Shown in pieces: positions 7,320 to 15,692 of a stretch of 64,000 nucleotides of DNA. How positions within the stretch are numbered: position 1 is the first letter of the stretch; each line of letters starts with the position of its first letter. The stretch lies in assembly GCA_040404065.1 (NCBI GenBank), contig JBBAJM010000001.1. One strand, 5' to 3'. Made by a program: the position numbers and the translations under genes. This stretch comes from Fontibacterium sp040404065. GTDB taxonomy: Bacteria; Pseudomonadota; Alphaproteobacteria; Pelagibacterales; Pelagibacteraceae. Under the pieces are notes generated by a model that worked only from the letters and a program-made list of their open reading frames with translations, had not been told where the DNA came from and ran no database searches.

Positions 7320-9099
7320 AAAACAGGCTGAAAATTTTAAAATAGCCATCTCATCGACCATTAAAGCCTTAGCAAAAAAACAAGACCTTAATATTTTATT
7401 TTCCGACGCTCCTATCAAAGAAAATAATACGATCAATCTTCCTAAAATTAGCTTTGAGTCCTTGAATGAATATCAAAATATTAGAGCTCTTGGGGATTCA
7501 GAGGCTCTAAAAATAAAATATAGCAATCAAGAACTATCAAGAAAATTTGAACCTAGAGGAGTTATTGCGAAAAATATTTACAAAAGTGCAGAAAAGATTC
7601 GTTATGAGAAATTAGGTTCAGAAAATTTTGAAGGAATAAAGCTTAATTTTAAAAACTATTATCAAAAGAAATTTAAAGAACAAAGTGATGACATGTACAA
7701 TAATATTGAAAAAGCTTTTGATATTATTCTGGGAAATCAGTTGCTAAATTTAGGTTTAAATATTGATGAAAAAAAGAGCTTACAAAAATGGAATGAAATT
7801 ATTAATGAACAAATCAAAGATAAAATAGGTTTATTAAAGCAAAATATTTCTAACCAAGAAAAATTCTCTAATATTCTAAATTCTATTATTCAAGATCTAA
7901 AACTAGAAGAAAAATTAAGTCCTAATGAAAATGACAATGACAACGAACAAAAGGACGAGAATAAAACTAAAGACCAAAATAATAACGAAGTTAACCAAGA
8001 TAAAAATTCTAATAAACAAGATTTTAATATTGAAAGCGTGATTCCAGATATTGAAATTGACGCAAATCTAAGCGAACAAGAAAATTTGGTTGAAGATGAA
8101 AATAATTCTAGCGATGAAATTATGTCTTCAAATATTAAAAAAAATAATAGTGAAACAAAATACAAAGTTTTTACTAATAAATTTGATAAAATTATTAATG
8201 CTGAAGAAATGGTAGATCATACAGAAATGCATAAATTTAGAGAAAATTTAGATAATCAATTAAAATCTTTACATAATTTTATTTCAAGACTTGCAAACAA
8301 ATTGCAAAGAAAACTATTGGCGGTTCAGAACAGATCGTGGGAGTTTGATCTTGAAGAAGGAATGCTTGATGCAGCAAAATTAACAAGAGTTATTATGGAT
8401 CCGTATAATTCTCTTTCTTATAAAAAAGAAAAAAATACAAATTTTAAAGACACTGTCGTAACTTTATTGATTGATAATTCGGGCTCAATGCGTGGTAGAC
8501 CCATCTCTATTGCGGCTATTTGTGCTGATATTCTATCGCGCACGCTTGAAAGGTGTTCTGTGAAAGTTGAGGTTCTAGGTTTTACGACATTAAATTGGAA
8601 AGGCGGAAAGAGTAGAGAGTTGTGGTTAAAAAACAAAACAAGCAATCCTGGAAGACTAAATGATTTATCACATATAATTTATAAATCTGCTGACACACCA
8701 TGGAGAAGAGGAAAAAATAATTTAGGTCTAATGTTAAAAGAGGGAATATTAAAAGAAAATATAGATGGAGAAGCGATCTTATGGGCTTATCAAAGATTAA
8801 AGAAAAGAAGCGAAGAAAGAAAAATATTAATGGTAATTTCTGATGGAGCGCCTGTTGATGATTCAACCCTTTCTGTAAATCCTGGAAATTATTTAGAAAG
8901 ACACTTAAAAAATACCGTAAAGTGGATCGAAAATAATAAAGATGTTGAAATTAATGCCATCGGAATAGGTCATGATGTAAGCAGCTATTATAGTAAAGCT
9001 TTAAAAATTGGAGATGTGCAAGAGCTGGGTGATGCTTTAATTGATCAGCTTGCAGATTTATTTATTGAAAACCCGAAAAGAAAAAAAACTATTAACTAA
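7309..9099 (+). CDS. cobT: CobT-type VWA protein (cobaltochelatase subunit)
   Basis: This is the partner of CobS. Its 596 aa have the CobT layout: an N-terminal helical region, a low-complexity acidic/Asn-rich linker (about residues 200-285, dense in D, E, N, K), and a C-terminal von Willebrand A domain. The MIDAS motif DNSGSM is at about residue 388, with a later VISDGAPVDD. The start ATG lies inside the end of cobS (11-bp overlap), implying coupling. The stop overlaps the convergent transporter gene by 8 bp. The family is certain; B12 involvement depends on whether cobN exists elsewhere in the genome. Confidence 0.9.
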   Translation: MENEKQAENFKIAISSTIKALAKKQDLNILFSDAPIKENNTINLPKISFESLNEYQNIRALGDSEALKIKYSNQELSRKFEPRGVIAKNIYKSAEKIRYEKLGSENFEGIKLNFKNYYQKKFKEQSDDMYNNIEKAFDIILGNQLLNLGLNIDEKKSLQKWNEIINEQIKDKIGLLKQNISNQEKFSNILNSIIQDLKLEEKLSPNENDNDNEQKDENKTKDQNNNEVNQDKNSNKQDFNIESVIPDIEIDANLSEQENLVEDENNSSDEIMSSNIKKNNSETKYKVFTNKFDKIINAEEMVDHTEMHKFRENLDNQLKSLHNFISRLANKLQRKLLAVQNRSWEFDLEEGMLDAAKLTRVIMDPYNSLSYKKEKNTNFKDTVVTLLIDNSGSMRGRPISIAAICADILSRTLERCSVKVEVLGFTTLNWKGGKSRELWLKNKTSNPGRLNDLSHIIYKSADTPWRRGKNNLGLMLKEGILKENIDGEAILWAYQRLKKRSEERKILMVISDGAPVDDSTLSVNPGNYLERHLKNTVKWIENNKDVEINAIGIGHDVSSYYSKALKIGDVQELGDALIDQLADLFIENPKRKKTIN

Positions 9100-9640
9100 A
9101 TCTAGCGATTGCAATCCTAAACGGTAGCAACATTGCAAAATCTACAAATAATTTAACTCCTAAATCTCCAAGAGCTAATACAACCCAAGAAGAATCAGTT
9201 CCATAAAAGGCGATACTAAAAAATATTACCGTATCCAATATTGAACCAAGAATTGAAGAGACAATCGGTGGTATAAACCATAATTTATTTCTTAAAATAT
9301 CAAAAACCCTAATATCTAAAAGTTGTCCGGCAAGAAAAGCTGCACCTGATGCAATAACGATCCTTAAAAGAATTAAATTAAATTCTTCAAAAGTTAAAAT
9401 AAACGATAGAGCAATTCCTAAAACAAATCCGAAAAATACAACTTTTTTAGCAAACTCTTTTCCAAAAAATCTATTTGCAAGATCTGTTACTAAAAAAGTA
9501 ACAGGATACGTAAATGCTCCCCAAGTTAAAATTTCATTAAGTCCAAAATATTCAAAGGGAAATTGTACTAAATAATTAGAAACACAGATAATCAAGGCCA
9601 TTAAGGCCGAATACAAAAATATCTTTTTTGAATAAATCAA
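9092..9640 (-). CDS. yhhQ: Queuosine precursor transporter, YhhQ/VUT family
   Basis: This is an integral membrane protein of 182 aa with about five to six hydrophobic segments. The family motif region is visible (GAFTYPVTFLVTDLANRFFG, then a late GDLGVKLFVDFAMLLPFR). Members import preQ0/preQ1-type precursors for the tRNA base queuosine. Import instead of synthesis would fit a reduced genome. It lies 5 bp downstream of rpmB on the same strand and may be read from the rpmB promoter. The 3' end overlaps cobT by 8 bp. Confidence 0.8.
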   Translation of the reverse strand: MIYSKKIFLYSALMALIICVSNYLVQFPFEYFGLNEILTWGAFTYPVTFLVTDLANRFFGKEFAKKVVFFGFVLGIALSFILTFEEFNLILLRIVIASGAAFLAGQLLDIRVFDILRNKLWFIPPIVSSILGSILDTVIFFSIAFYGTDSSWVVLALGDLGVKLFVDFAMLLPFRIAIARFS

Positions 9641-9645
9641 AAGAA

Positions 9646-9987
9646 CTAATTAGCTTTAACTTTTGTTTGTTTTTTAGCTTTTACTTCTTTTCTGGCTTTT
9701 TTAACGTGAGGAACGATTGTTAATAAAAGTTTTCTTAATTTTTTTACTCTAGGAGATAAATTTTTGTTTTTAGCTCTTAATAAAAACTCATCAATGCCAC
9801 CTCTAAAATCTACAGCTTTGATTGCACGTGTACAAATTTTGATTCTAATATCACGATTTAATTTCTCGCTCTTAAAAGAAACTTTTTTAAGATTTGGAAA
9901 AAATCTTCTTTTTGTTTTGTTGTTAGCATGACTGACGTTATGCCCTGTTTGTGGTCTTTTACCTGTCAGTTCGCAAAGTTGTGACAT
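9646..9987 (-). CDS. rpmB: 50S ribosomal protein L28
   Basis: A basic 113-aa protein with the L28 hallmarks: the N-terminal CELTGKRPQTGHNVSHANNKTKRRFFPN segment (positions 5-32) and a later central GGIDEFLL. It is slightly longer than the roughly 97-aa alphaproteobacterial form because of a Lys-rich C-terminal tail (about the last 20 residues). A clear ribosome binding site (AGGAG) sits just upstream of the ATG. A good sigma70-like promoter lies at 10004-10032. The upstream neighbour is the divergent TauE-type gene. Confidence 0.96.
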   Translation of the reverse strand: MSQLCELTGKRPQTGHNVSHANNKTKRRFFPNLKKVSFKSEKLNRDIRIKICTRAIKAVDFRGGIDEFLLRAKNKNLSPRVKKLRKLLLTIVPHVKKARKEVKAKKQTKVKAN

Positions 9988-10003
9988 AATTTCTCCTGCA
10001 AGG

Positions 10004-10032
10004 GATATATTTAGATGATGAATTTACGTCAA
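10004..10032 (-). promoter_or_regulatory. Predicted sigma70-like promoter of rpmB
   Basis: Read on the minus strand, a TTGACG -35 box (10027-10032) is followed by a 17-bp spacer and a TATATC -10 box (10004-10009). The rpmB RBS and ATG follow 20-25 bases later. The spacing is ideal and the -35 is a 5/6 consensus match in an otherwise AT-rich 137-bp divergent spacer. Prediction only. Confidence 0.6.
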
Positions 10033-10124
10033 GATATTTATTATTTTTGCCGTTTTTTTACTTATTTAGTATGCTGTTTTAACAAAGATACTTTATAAAT
10101 AAGTACTACTTAACAGCAAATTCC

Positions 10125-11186
10125 ATGTTCGAGATTTTTTTACCTGTTGTAAAAATTCACGTTAACTACATTTATATTCTCCTTCTTAGTGGTTCCATTG
10201 GTATAGTTGGTGGGGTCATAGGTATTGGTGGTGGATTTTTGATGACTCCAGTATTAATTTTTTTAGGAATACCTCCTAGCTACGCAATCGCAAATGGTTC
10301 TAATAATATTTTGGCCTCATCAGTCTCTGGAACATTAAATTCTTGGTATAAAAAAGAGCTTGATCTCAAAATGGGGTATTTCATTTTGATTGGCGCTTTC
10401 TTTGGCGTTACTTTTGGAACTTTAGTTTTTAAAATCTTAATTAGAATTGGAATTGTAGACGAAATTACTGCAGTTTTATTTTTTTTATTATTAACTAGTT
10501 TTGGAGTGCTAATGCTAACTGAAAGTATTATCGAAATTTATAATAGAAAGAATAAAAGAATTATTTTAAAAAAAAGAAATAAACACAGTTGGATTCATGG
10601 TCTTCCATTTAAAGTTCGAATGCCAGCATCCAGATTATATACAAGTATCATTCCACCAATCTTTTTTGGATTTTTAGCCGGCATTGTGTCTGCGTTACTT
10701 GGTATTGGAGGAGCATTTCTTTTAATTCCAGCAATGATTTACGTAATAAGAGTGCCTATAAAAATTGTACGCGGCACGGCATTGTTAGTTGTGGTGTTTA
10801 CTATGGCTTTTTCAACTTTTTTTCACTCCATAGCAAATCGTAACATTGATTTAATTCTTATTGTTTTACTAATGGTCGGTTCAATCATCGGAGTGCAAAT
10901 AGGAACTAGAATTACAAACAAACTAAGAAATGAAGAGTTAAAATTTCTTATGTCGATACTTATTATAATGTTTGGATTAAAATTTGGTAAATCATTATTT
11001 TTTGCAGAAAAAAAAGTAAGATTTTTAAGAAAAATAGAAATTGATAACCAGTTTCCTGCTTTGAATAATTTTATAACTAATTTCCTGTATAATCATAAAA
11101 TAATTTATTCAATGACAGCTATAGGACTTGCTCTATTATTTGGATTTATAGGTTCTTTTTTATTTAGAAAGATAAATAAAAAATGA
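10125..11186 (+). CDS. TauE/SafE-family sulfite or anion exporter
   Basis: A 353-aa polytopic membrane protein with the two-fold TauE/SafE repeat. The first copy has GGVIGIGGGFLMTPVLIFLGIPP at positions 28-50. The second has the FGFLAGIVSALLGIGGAFLLIP block starting near position 185. The family includes exporters or permeases for sulfite, sulfoacetate and other small anions at the inner membrane. The substrate cannot be told from the sequence and no sulfur-metabolism gene is adjacent. It is followed after 16 bp by a small membrane protein of the DUF3429 type, probably in one operon. Confidence 0.83.
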   Translation: MFEIFLPVVKIHVNYIYILLLSGSIGIVGGVIGIGGGFLMTPVLIFLGIPPSYAIANGSNNILASSVSGTLNSWYKKELDLKMGYFILIGAFFGVTFGTLVFKILIRIGIVDEITAVLFFLLLTSFGVLMLTESIIEIYNRKNKRIILKKRNKHSWIHGLPFKVRMPASRLYTSIIPPIFFGFLAGIVSALLGIGGAFLLIPAMIYVIRVPIKIVRGTALLVVVFTMAFSTFFHSIANRNIDLILIVLLMVGSIIGVQIGTRITNKLRNEELKFLMSILIIMFGLKFGKSLFFAEKKVRFLRKIEIDNQFPALNNFITNFLYNHKIIYSMTAIGLALLFGFIGSFLFRKINKK

Positions 11187-11202
11187 TAGTGAATAATAAC
11201 AA

Positions 11203-11649
11203 ATGAAAATAGAAAAGAAGAAATTATCAAAGATTCTAGGATATCTTGGTCTTATTCCCTTTTACGCTCTAACTATCTTTTATTTTTTATCAAATTTTAA
11301 TAATTATGTTATTGAAGTATATTTATTCTACTCCAACATTATTATAGCTTTTATTTGTGGCACTCACTGGAGCAAAATACTTAATGGTAATTTACCTAAT
11401 TCTAATCTAATTCTAACTGCCAGTGTTACAATTCCAATTGTAGCTTTTGTTTTAGATTTTTTTTCTAATCAAAATATAAATATTGTTTTTTATATAATCA
11501 CTTTCTTTGTTCTTAATTTAATAGATGCAAAAATCTTTAAAGAAACGACTAATATTTGGTATGCAACTCTTAGAAAAAGATTAACTTTTTTGGTAATTAT
11601 CAGTCAGGTAGTTAACTTATTTGCAATCAACGCCTATCGCTTCTTTTAA
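11203..11649 (+). CDS. DUF3429-like membrane protein
   Basis: A 148-aa protein with about four to five membrane helices. The pattern LGYLGLIPFYAL near residue 12, then YSNIIIAFICGTHWSKIL near residue 44, resembles DUF3429 proteins, whose function is unknown. It follows the TauE-type gene by 16 bp on the same strand. Its last 33 bp overlap the convergent pyrD gene, the longest 3' overlap in the window. Family assignment is by eye. Confidence 0.65.
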   Translation: MKIEKKKLSKILGYLGLIPFYALTIFYFLSNFNNYVIEVYLFYSNIIIAFICGTHWSKILNGNLPNSNLILTASVTIPIVAFVLDFFSNQNINIVFYIITFFVLNLIDAKIFKETTNIWYATLRKRLTFLVIISQVVNLFAINAYRFF

Positions 11650-12663
11650 AGAAGAAAAACCATCTTTTCTTAACAACTCCGATAATTCTTGTTTAATAGA
11701 ACTTACAACGAAAGGTCCCTTAAATACCAACCCTGTATATAATTGCAATAAAGAAGCACCTGATCTAATTTTTTCATAAGCTGTAACCCCTGAATTAATT
11801 CCGCCAACTCCTATTAATGGAATCTTTTTTCCAACTTTTTTAAAAAATTTTTTAACAATTAAATTAGAAGTTTTTTGTATTGGAGTTCCTGACAATCCAC
11901 CCTGCTCACTTTTTTTATTGCTTATTAAATTTTCTCTTAAATTAATAGAAGTGTTAGTCAAAACCAAACCATCCAAATTAAATTCTAGAACATTGTTACA
12001 GATCGTATCAACATCTAAATCACTTATGTCTGGTGATATTTTTAAAACAACTGGAGTTCTGCTGTTCAGTTGTTTTTTAATATTTGATATTTCTCTTAAA
12101 AGATTTTTTAAATTTTCTTGATGATGAAAATCTCTTAAATTTTCAGTATTGGGTGAGGAAATATTTATGCAAATATAACTGCATAAATTATGAAAATTTT
12201 TAAAACACTCTATATAGTCATCTATACGTGAAACACTGTCTTTGTTTGGCCCAATATTAATTCCCAAAATTCCATTTGAGTTTTTAATCTCAATTCTACT
12301 TTTAACTCTAGCTAATCCTTGGCTTGGAAAACCTAATCGATTAATAATTGCTTCGTCCTGTATTAATCTAAACACTCTTGGTTTTGCATTTCCTTCCTGA
12401 GGTTTTGGTGTGATTGTGCCAACCTCTGCAAAACCAAAACCTAAAGCAAAAACCTTGTCATATACGTCTGCATTTTTATCAAAGCCCGCAGCAAGACCTA
12501 TTGGATTTGAAAACTCTTTACCAAAAATATTAATTTTTAAAATCTCATCATCTTTTGATGAAAAAATCGGTATATAAATATTTTTTAAAAATTGAATTGC
12601 TAATGAATGTGCTAATTCAGGATCAAGCTTATTAATAAAACTATTAATAAATTGATAATTCAT
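11617..12663 (-). CDS. pyrD: Dihydroorotate dehydrogenase (quinone), class 2
   Basis: It oxidises dihydroorotate to orotate in pyrimidine synthesis and passes electrons to ubiquinone at the inner membrane. The 348 aa include the class 2 N-terminal helical membrane-association region. It also has the FMN-binding GLAAGFDKNADV segment (near residue 56), the catalytic-Ser loop INISSPNTENLR, and GVGGINSG near the C-terminus. It lies 8 bp downstream of lysS on the same strand. The C-terminal coding end overlaps the DUF3429-like gene. Confidence 0.95.
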   Translation of the reverse strand: MNYQFINSFINKLDPELAHSLAIQFLKNIYIPIFSSKDDEILKINIFGKEFSNPIGLAAGFDKNADVYDKVFALGFGFAEVGTITPKPQEGNAKPRVFRLIQDEAIINRLGFPSQGLARVKSRIEIKNSNGILGINIGPNKDSVSRIDDYIECFKNFHNLCSYICINISSPNTENLRDFHHQENLKNLLREISNIKKQLNSRTPVVLKISPDISDLDVDTICNNVLEFNLDGLVLTNTSINLRENLISNKKSEQGGLSGTPIQKTSNLIVKKFFKKVGKKIPLIGVGGINSGVTAYEKIRSGASLLQLYTGLVFKGPFVVSSIKQELSELLRKDGFSSLKEAIGVDCK

Positions 12664-12671
12664 TTTTATAT

Positions 12672-14240
12672 TTAATCACTAATAGACTTATTAATTAAGT
12701 TTACTGTTTCCTTAATACCATAAAAACTTATAAAAGATCCCATTCTAGGACCTTGTTCGTCGCCAAAAAGTACTTCGTAAATCATTTTAAACCACTCTCT
12801 TAATCTTTCTTTTGAATAATGAACTTTGCCAACAGAATAAACAATTGTCTGCATTTCCTCAGGGGTCATACTAGGTGTCATTTTGGATATTTGCTCAGCA
12901 AGATCTTGAAGTGCTTTTTTTTCATTTGAATCTGGTTTTCTAAATTTTTTATTAATTTTTACAACATCATTAAAATAATTAATTGCATTTAAAATAAGTC
13001 TTCTAAGAATTGGGTGTTTTTCTTTAATTAGGTTTGGACTAAAGTTTTTAATAAACTTCCAAATAACTTCTTCTTTATCAGTGTTACTAACGCTAACTAA
13101 ATTAAGCAAAATATTAAAGGATATAATAATTTCTTCCTTAGGAGGATTTCCATTGTGAACATGCCAAACTGGATTCCCCAATTTTTCTTTTGGTTCTTGT
13201 TTTTCAAATTTTTCTAAAAACGACAAATATTCATCAACTGCTTTTGGAATAACCTGAAAATATAATTTTTTTGCTCTAGTCGGATTTTGATACATATAAA
13301 GAGATAAACTTTCTGGAGAGGCATATTTTAACCACTGTTCAATAGATATTCCGTTACCTTTTGATTTAGATATTTTTTCTCCATGCTCGTCTAAAAACAA
13401 TTCATAAGCAAAACCGCTTGGTGGCGTTCCTCCTAAAATTTTACAAATTTTATTTGATAATTCTGCACTTGGAATTAAATCTTTTCCATACATTTCAAAA
13501 TCAACTCCTAAGGCATACCAACGCATTGCCCAGTCTACTTTCCACTGCAATTTACATGCTCCGCCTGTAATTTTTGTCTCAACTTTTTTATTTCCGTTTT
13601 GATAAACTATAGTTTTTGCATCTAAATTTCTCTCAACCACAGCAACTTCTAGTACTTTTCCTGTTTCGGGACAAACAGGCAAAAATGGACTGTAAGTTTT
13701 TCTTCTTTCGGGTCCAAGCGTTGGCAGAACGACTTCCATGATTTTATCATAATTTTTCAATACTGCAGTTAATGCATCATCAAATTCTCCGTTGGTATAT
13801 AATTCAGTTGAGCTTTTAAATTCATATTTAAAATTAAATTCATTTAAAAATTTTTGAAGCATATTATTGTTATGCTCTCCAAAGCTTTTAAATTTTTTAA
13901 ATGGATCTGGAATTGCTGATAATGGCTTATTTAAATTTTCTTCTAAAATTGATTTATTAGGAATGTTGTCTGGAACTTTTCTAAGCCCATCCATGTCATC
14001 TGAAAATGTAAATAATTTTACAGGAATGTTGGATAATTTTTGAAGAGCATGCATGACCATAGTAGTTCTGCACACTTCACCGAAAGTTCCGATGTGAGGA
14101 AGTCCACTAGGACCATAGCCAGTCTGAAATAGAACGTAACCCTTTTTTTCTATTATCTTTGATCTTTTTTTTAAAATCTCTCGCGATTCAGCAAATGGCC
14201 AAGCTTCTGAATCTTCAAAAAACTTTTTATCGATTAACAT
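12672..14240 (-). CDS. lysS: Lysyl-tRNA synthetase, class I
   Basis: It charges tRNA-Lys with lysine. This is the class I (archaeal-type) enzyme found in alphaproteobacteria, not the class II enzyme of most bacteria. The HIGH-like motif is GPSGLPHIGTFGE (near residue 43) and the KMSKS-like motif is KISKSKGN (near residue 290). Its 522 aa are of normal length. It overlaps the upstream kinase gene by 14 bp, so tsaE-kinase-lysS-pyrD probably form one transcription unit. Confidence 0.94.
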   Translation of the reverse strand: MLIDKKFFEDSEAWPFAESREILKKRSKIIEKKGYVLFQTGYGPSGLPHIGTFGEVCRTTMVMHALQKLSNIPVKLFTFSDDMDGLRKVPDNIPNKSILEENLNKPLSAIPDPFKKFKSFGEHNNNMLQKFLNEFNFKYEFKSSTELYTNGEFDDALTAVLKNYDKIMEVVLPTLGPERRKTYSPFLPVCPETGKVLEVAVVERNLDAKTIVYQNGNKKVETKITGGACKLQWKVDWAMRWYALGVDFEMYGKDLIPSAELSNKICKILGGTPPSGFAYELFLDEHGEKISKSKGNGISIEQWLKYASPESLSLYMYQNPTRAKKLYFQVIPKAVDEYLSFLEKFEKQEPKEKLGNPVWHVHNGNPPKEEIIISFNILLNLVSVSNTDKEEVIWKFIKNFSPNLIKEKHPILRRLILNAINYFNDVVKINKKFRKPDSNEKKALQDLAEQISKMTPSMTPEEMQTIVYSVGKVHYSKERLREWFKMIYEVLFGDEQGPRMGSFISFYGIKETVNLINKSISD

Positions 14241-15234
14241 TCTTAATTCTTGTTTTAATTTCTTTATTAATAATAACTCTTACCTCATTAAACATTGGAT
14301 CTTCTAACCTTTTATTAAGTATTGTCCAAGTGTAAGGGATTAATTTTAAATATCTGTTTTTCTTATCACGCTTAAAAAGCCTTGAAAATATTCCAATAAT
14401 TTTCATCGCTCTTTGTACTGACAAAATTGAAAATTCTTTTTTGAATTGCTGAATATTAAAATTTTTCTCTCTCGTTGCTAACGATAGATAAAAATTAAAT
14501 AATTTTTGCTTTAGATTAAAATCAGTCTTAATTCTGACGTCATCTATTATAGATACGACGTCATAAGCTTTTGAACCTATCAAGGCATCTTGGCTATCAA
14601 TGACACCTATTTTATTCTGAGATCCACTTCTATATGCCATCAAATTTGAAATATGAAAATCTCTATGAACGAAATAACTATTTTTAAAAAAATTAACTTT
14701 TAAGATTGATAGTAATAATCTTCTTAATTTTAATATTTTAGGATTAGTTCTTATCTTAAGAACATGAGGTAAGTACCAAATAAAAAATAAATCAATTTCT
14801 TTTTTAAGAATTTTAAAATTATATTTTTTAAATTTAAATATATTCTGTTCAACTTTAATACTTTGTAATTTTACTAAATATCTAATTAATGACTTATAAA
14901 TTTTAAATTTATTTTTAGATTTATTAATTAACTGAAGATAAGTTTTATCACCAAAATCTTCCAATAAAGCTAGGCCGTTTTTATAATTATAATCTATAAC
15001 TCTTGGTGAATTAATACCTTTAGTTGTTAAAAATTTATTTATTAAGACATAATTTAAAATATTAGATTTCTTTTCTTTTTCTGCAAAAGCAAGAATATAA
15101 GAATCGTTTTTGTGATAAATTCTAAAATATTTTCTAAAGGAAGCATCTCCTTGTATTTCTTTTATTCTACAATTCTCAATACAATTCCTTTTTAAAAAAA
15201 TCTTTATTATCTTTAATTTATTTGCATTAATCAT
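14227..15234 (-). CDS. amgK: Aminoglycoside-phosphotransferase-fold kinase, AmgK-like
   Basis: A 335-aa APH/choline-kinase-fold protein. The Brenner-type catalytic loop VHRDFHISNLM (near residue 190) and the metal-binding GVIDSQDALIG are visible, as is an N-terminal GDASFRKYFR segment typical of the family. Position directly after tsaE is where alphaproteobacteria carry AmgK, the anomeric MurNAc/GlcNAc kinase of cell-wall recycling. The usual next gene, the nucleotidyltransferase murU, is missing here. The kinase fold is well supported; the AmgK assignment rests on synteny. Confidence 0.72.
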   Translation of the reverse strand: MINANKLKIIKIFLKRNCIENCRIKEIQGDASFRKYFRIYHKNDSYILAFAEKEKKSNILNYVLINKFLTTKGINSPRVIDYNYKNGLALLEDFGDKTYLQLINKSKNKFKIYKSLIRYLVKLQSIKVEQNIFKFKKYNFKILKKEIDLFFIWYLPHVLKIRTNPKILKLRRLLLSILKVNFFKNSYFVHRDFHISNLMAYRSGSQNKIGVIDSQDALIGSKAYDVVSIIDDVRIKTDFNLKQKLFNFYLSLATREKNFNIQQFKKEFSILSVQRAMKIIGIFSRLFKRDKKNRYLKLIPYTWTILNKRLEDPMFNEVRVIINKEIKTRIKNVNR

Positions 15235-15682
15235 TAATACTAAATCCTGACCACTTTCCTTTGCCGTTAAATGTTAAAGATCTTAAATTTTTATCCACAT
15301 TATAACTAAAATTAATTTGCAAAAATTCATTTAATGAATTTACAATAAATTCTGGCCATTCAATAATATTTATAAATTCCTTTGCTGTATCTAATAAACC
15401 AATGTTTGAAATCTCACTTTCTTTTTTTAGTCTATAAAAATCATAATGAGCGATTCTTAAATCTTTCCCTAAATCATAATATTGAACTATATTAAAAGTT
15501 GGACTTAACACTTCTTCTAGAGGACGATTATTTTTTTTCTGTAAAAAATTTATTAAATATCTTGAGAATGTTGTCTTCCCTGAACCCAGATTTCCATTGA
15601 GTAATATAAAATCATTTTTCTTTAAATTAATTGCAATAGTTTCTGCAATTTTTTTGGTGGAATCTAAAGATTTTAATTCCAT
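15227..15682 (-). CDS. tsaE: tRNA threonylcarbamoyladenosine biosynthesis ATPase TsaE
   Basis: The small ATPase that works with TsaB and TsaD to make t6A37 in ANN-decoding tRNAs. At 151 aa it shows Walker A in NGNLGSGKTTFSR (near residue 30), the SPTFNIVQYY segment, HYDFYRL and a late IIEWPE, all TsaE hallmarks. It overlaps the amgK-like gene by 8 bp and is 10 bp downstream of ahcY. Its partner tsaB is elsewhere in the window, near 61.4-62 kb. Confidence 0.92.
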   Translation of the reverse strand: MELKSLDSTKKIAETIAINLKKNDFILLNGNLGSGKTTFSRYLINFLQKKNNRPLEEVLSPTFNIVQYYDLGKDLRIAHYDFYRLKKESEISNIGLLDTAKEFINIIEWPEFIVNSLNEFLQINFSYNVDKNLRSLTFNGKGKWSGFSIND

Positions 15683-15692
15683 TTAATTGAAA

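Noticed and set aside
7890..8165. Minus-strand Leu/Ser-rich frame opposite cobT
   Set aside because: It is the complement of the acidic, repetitive CobT linker. Such open frames arise from codon bias.
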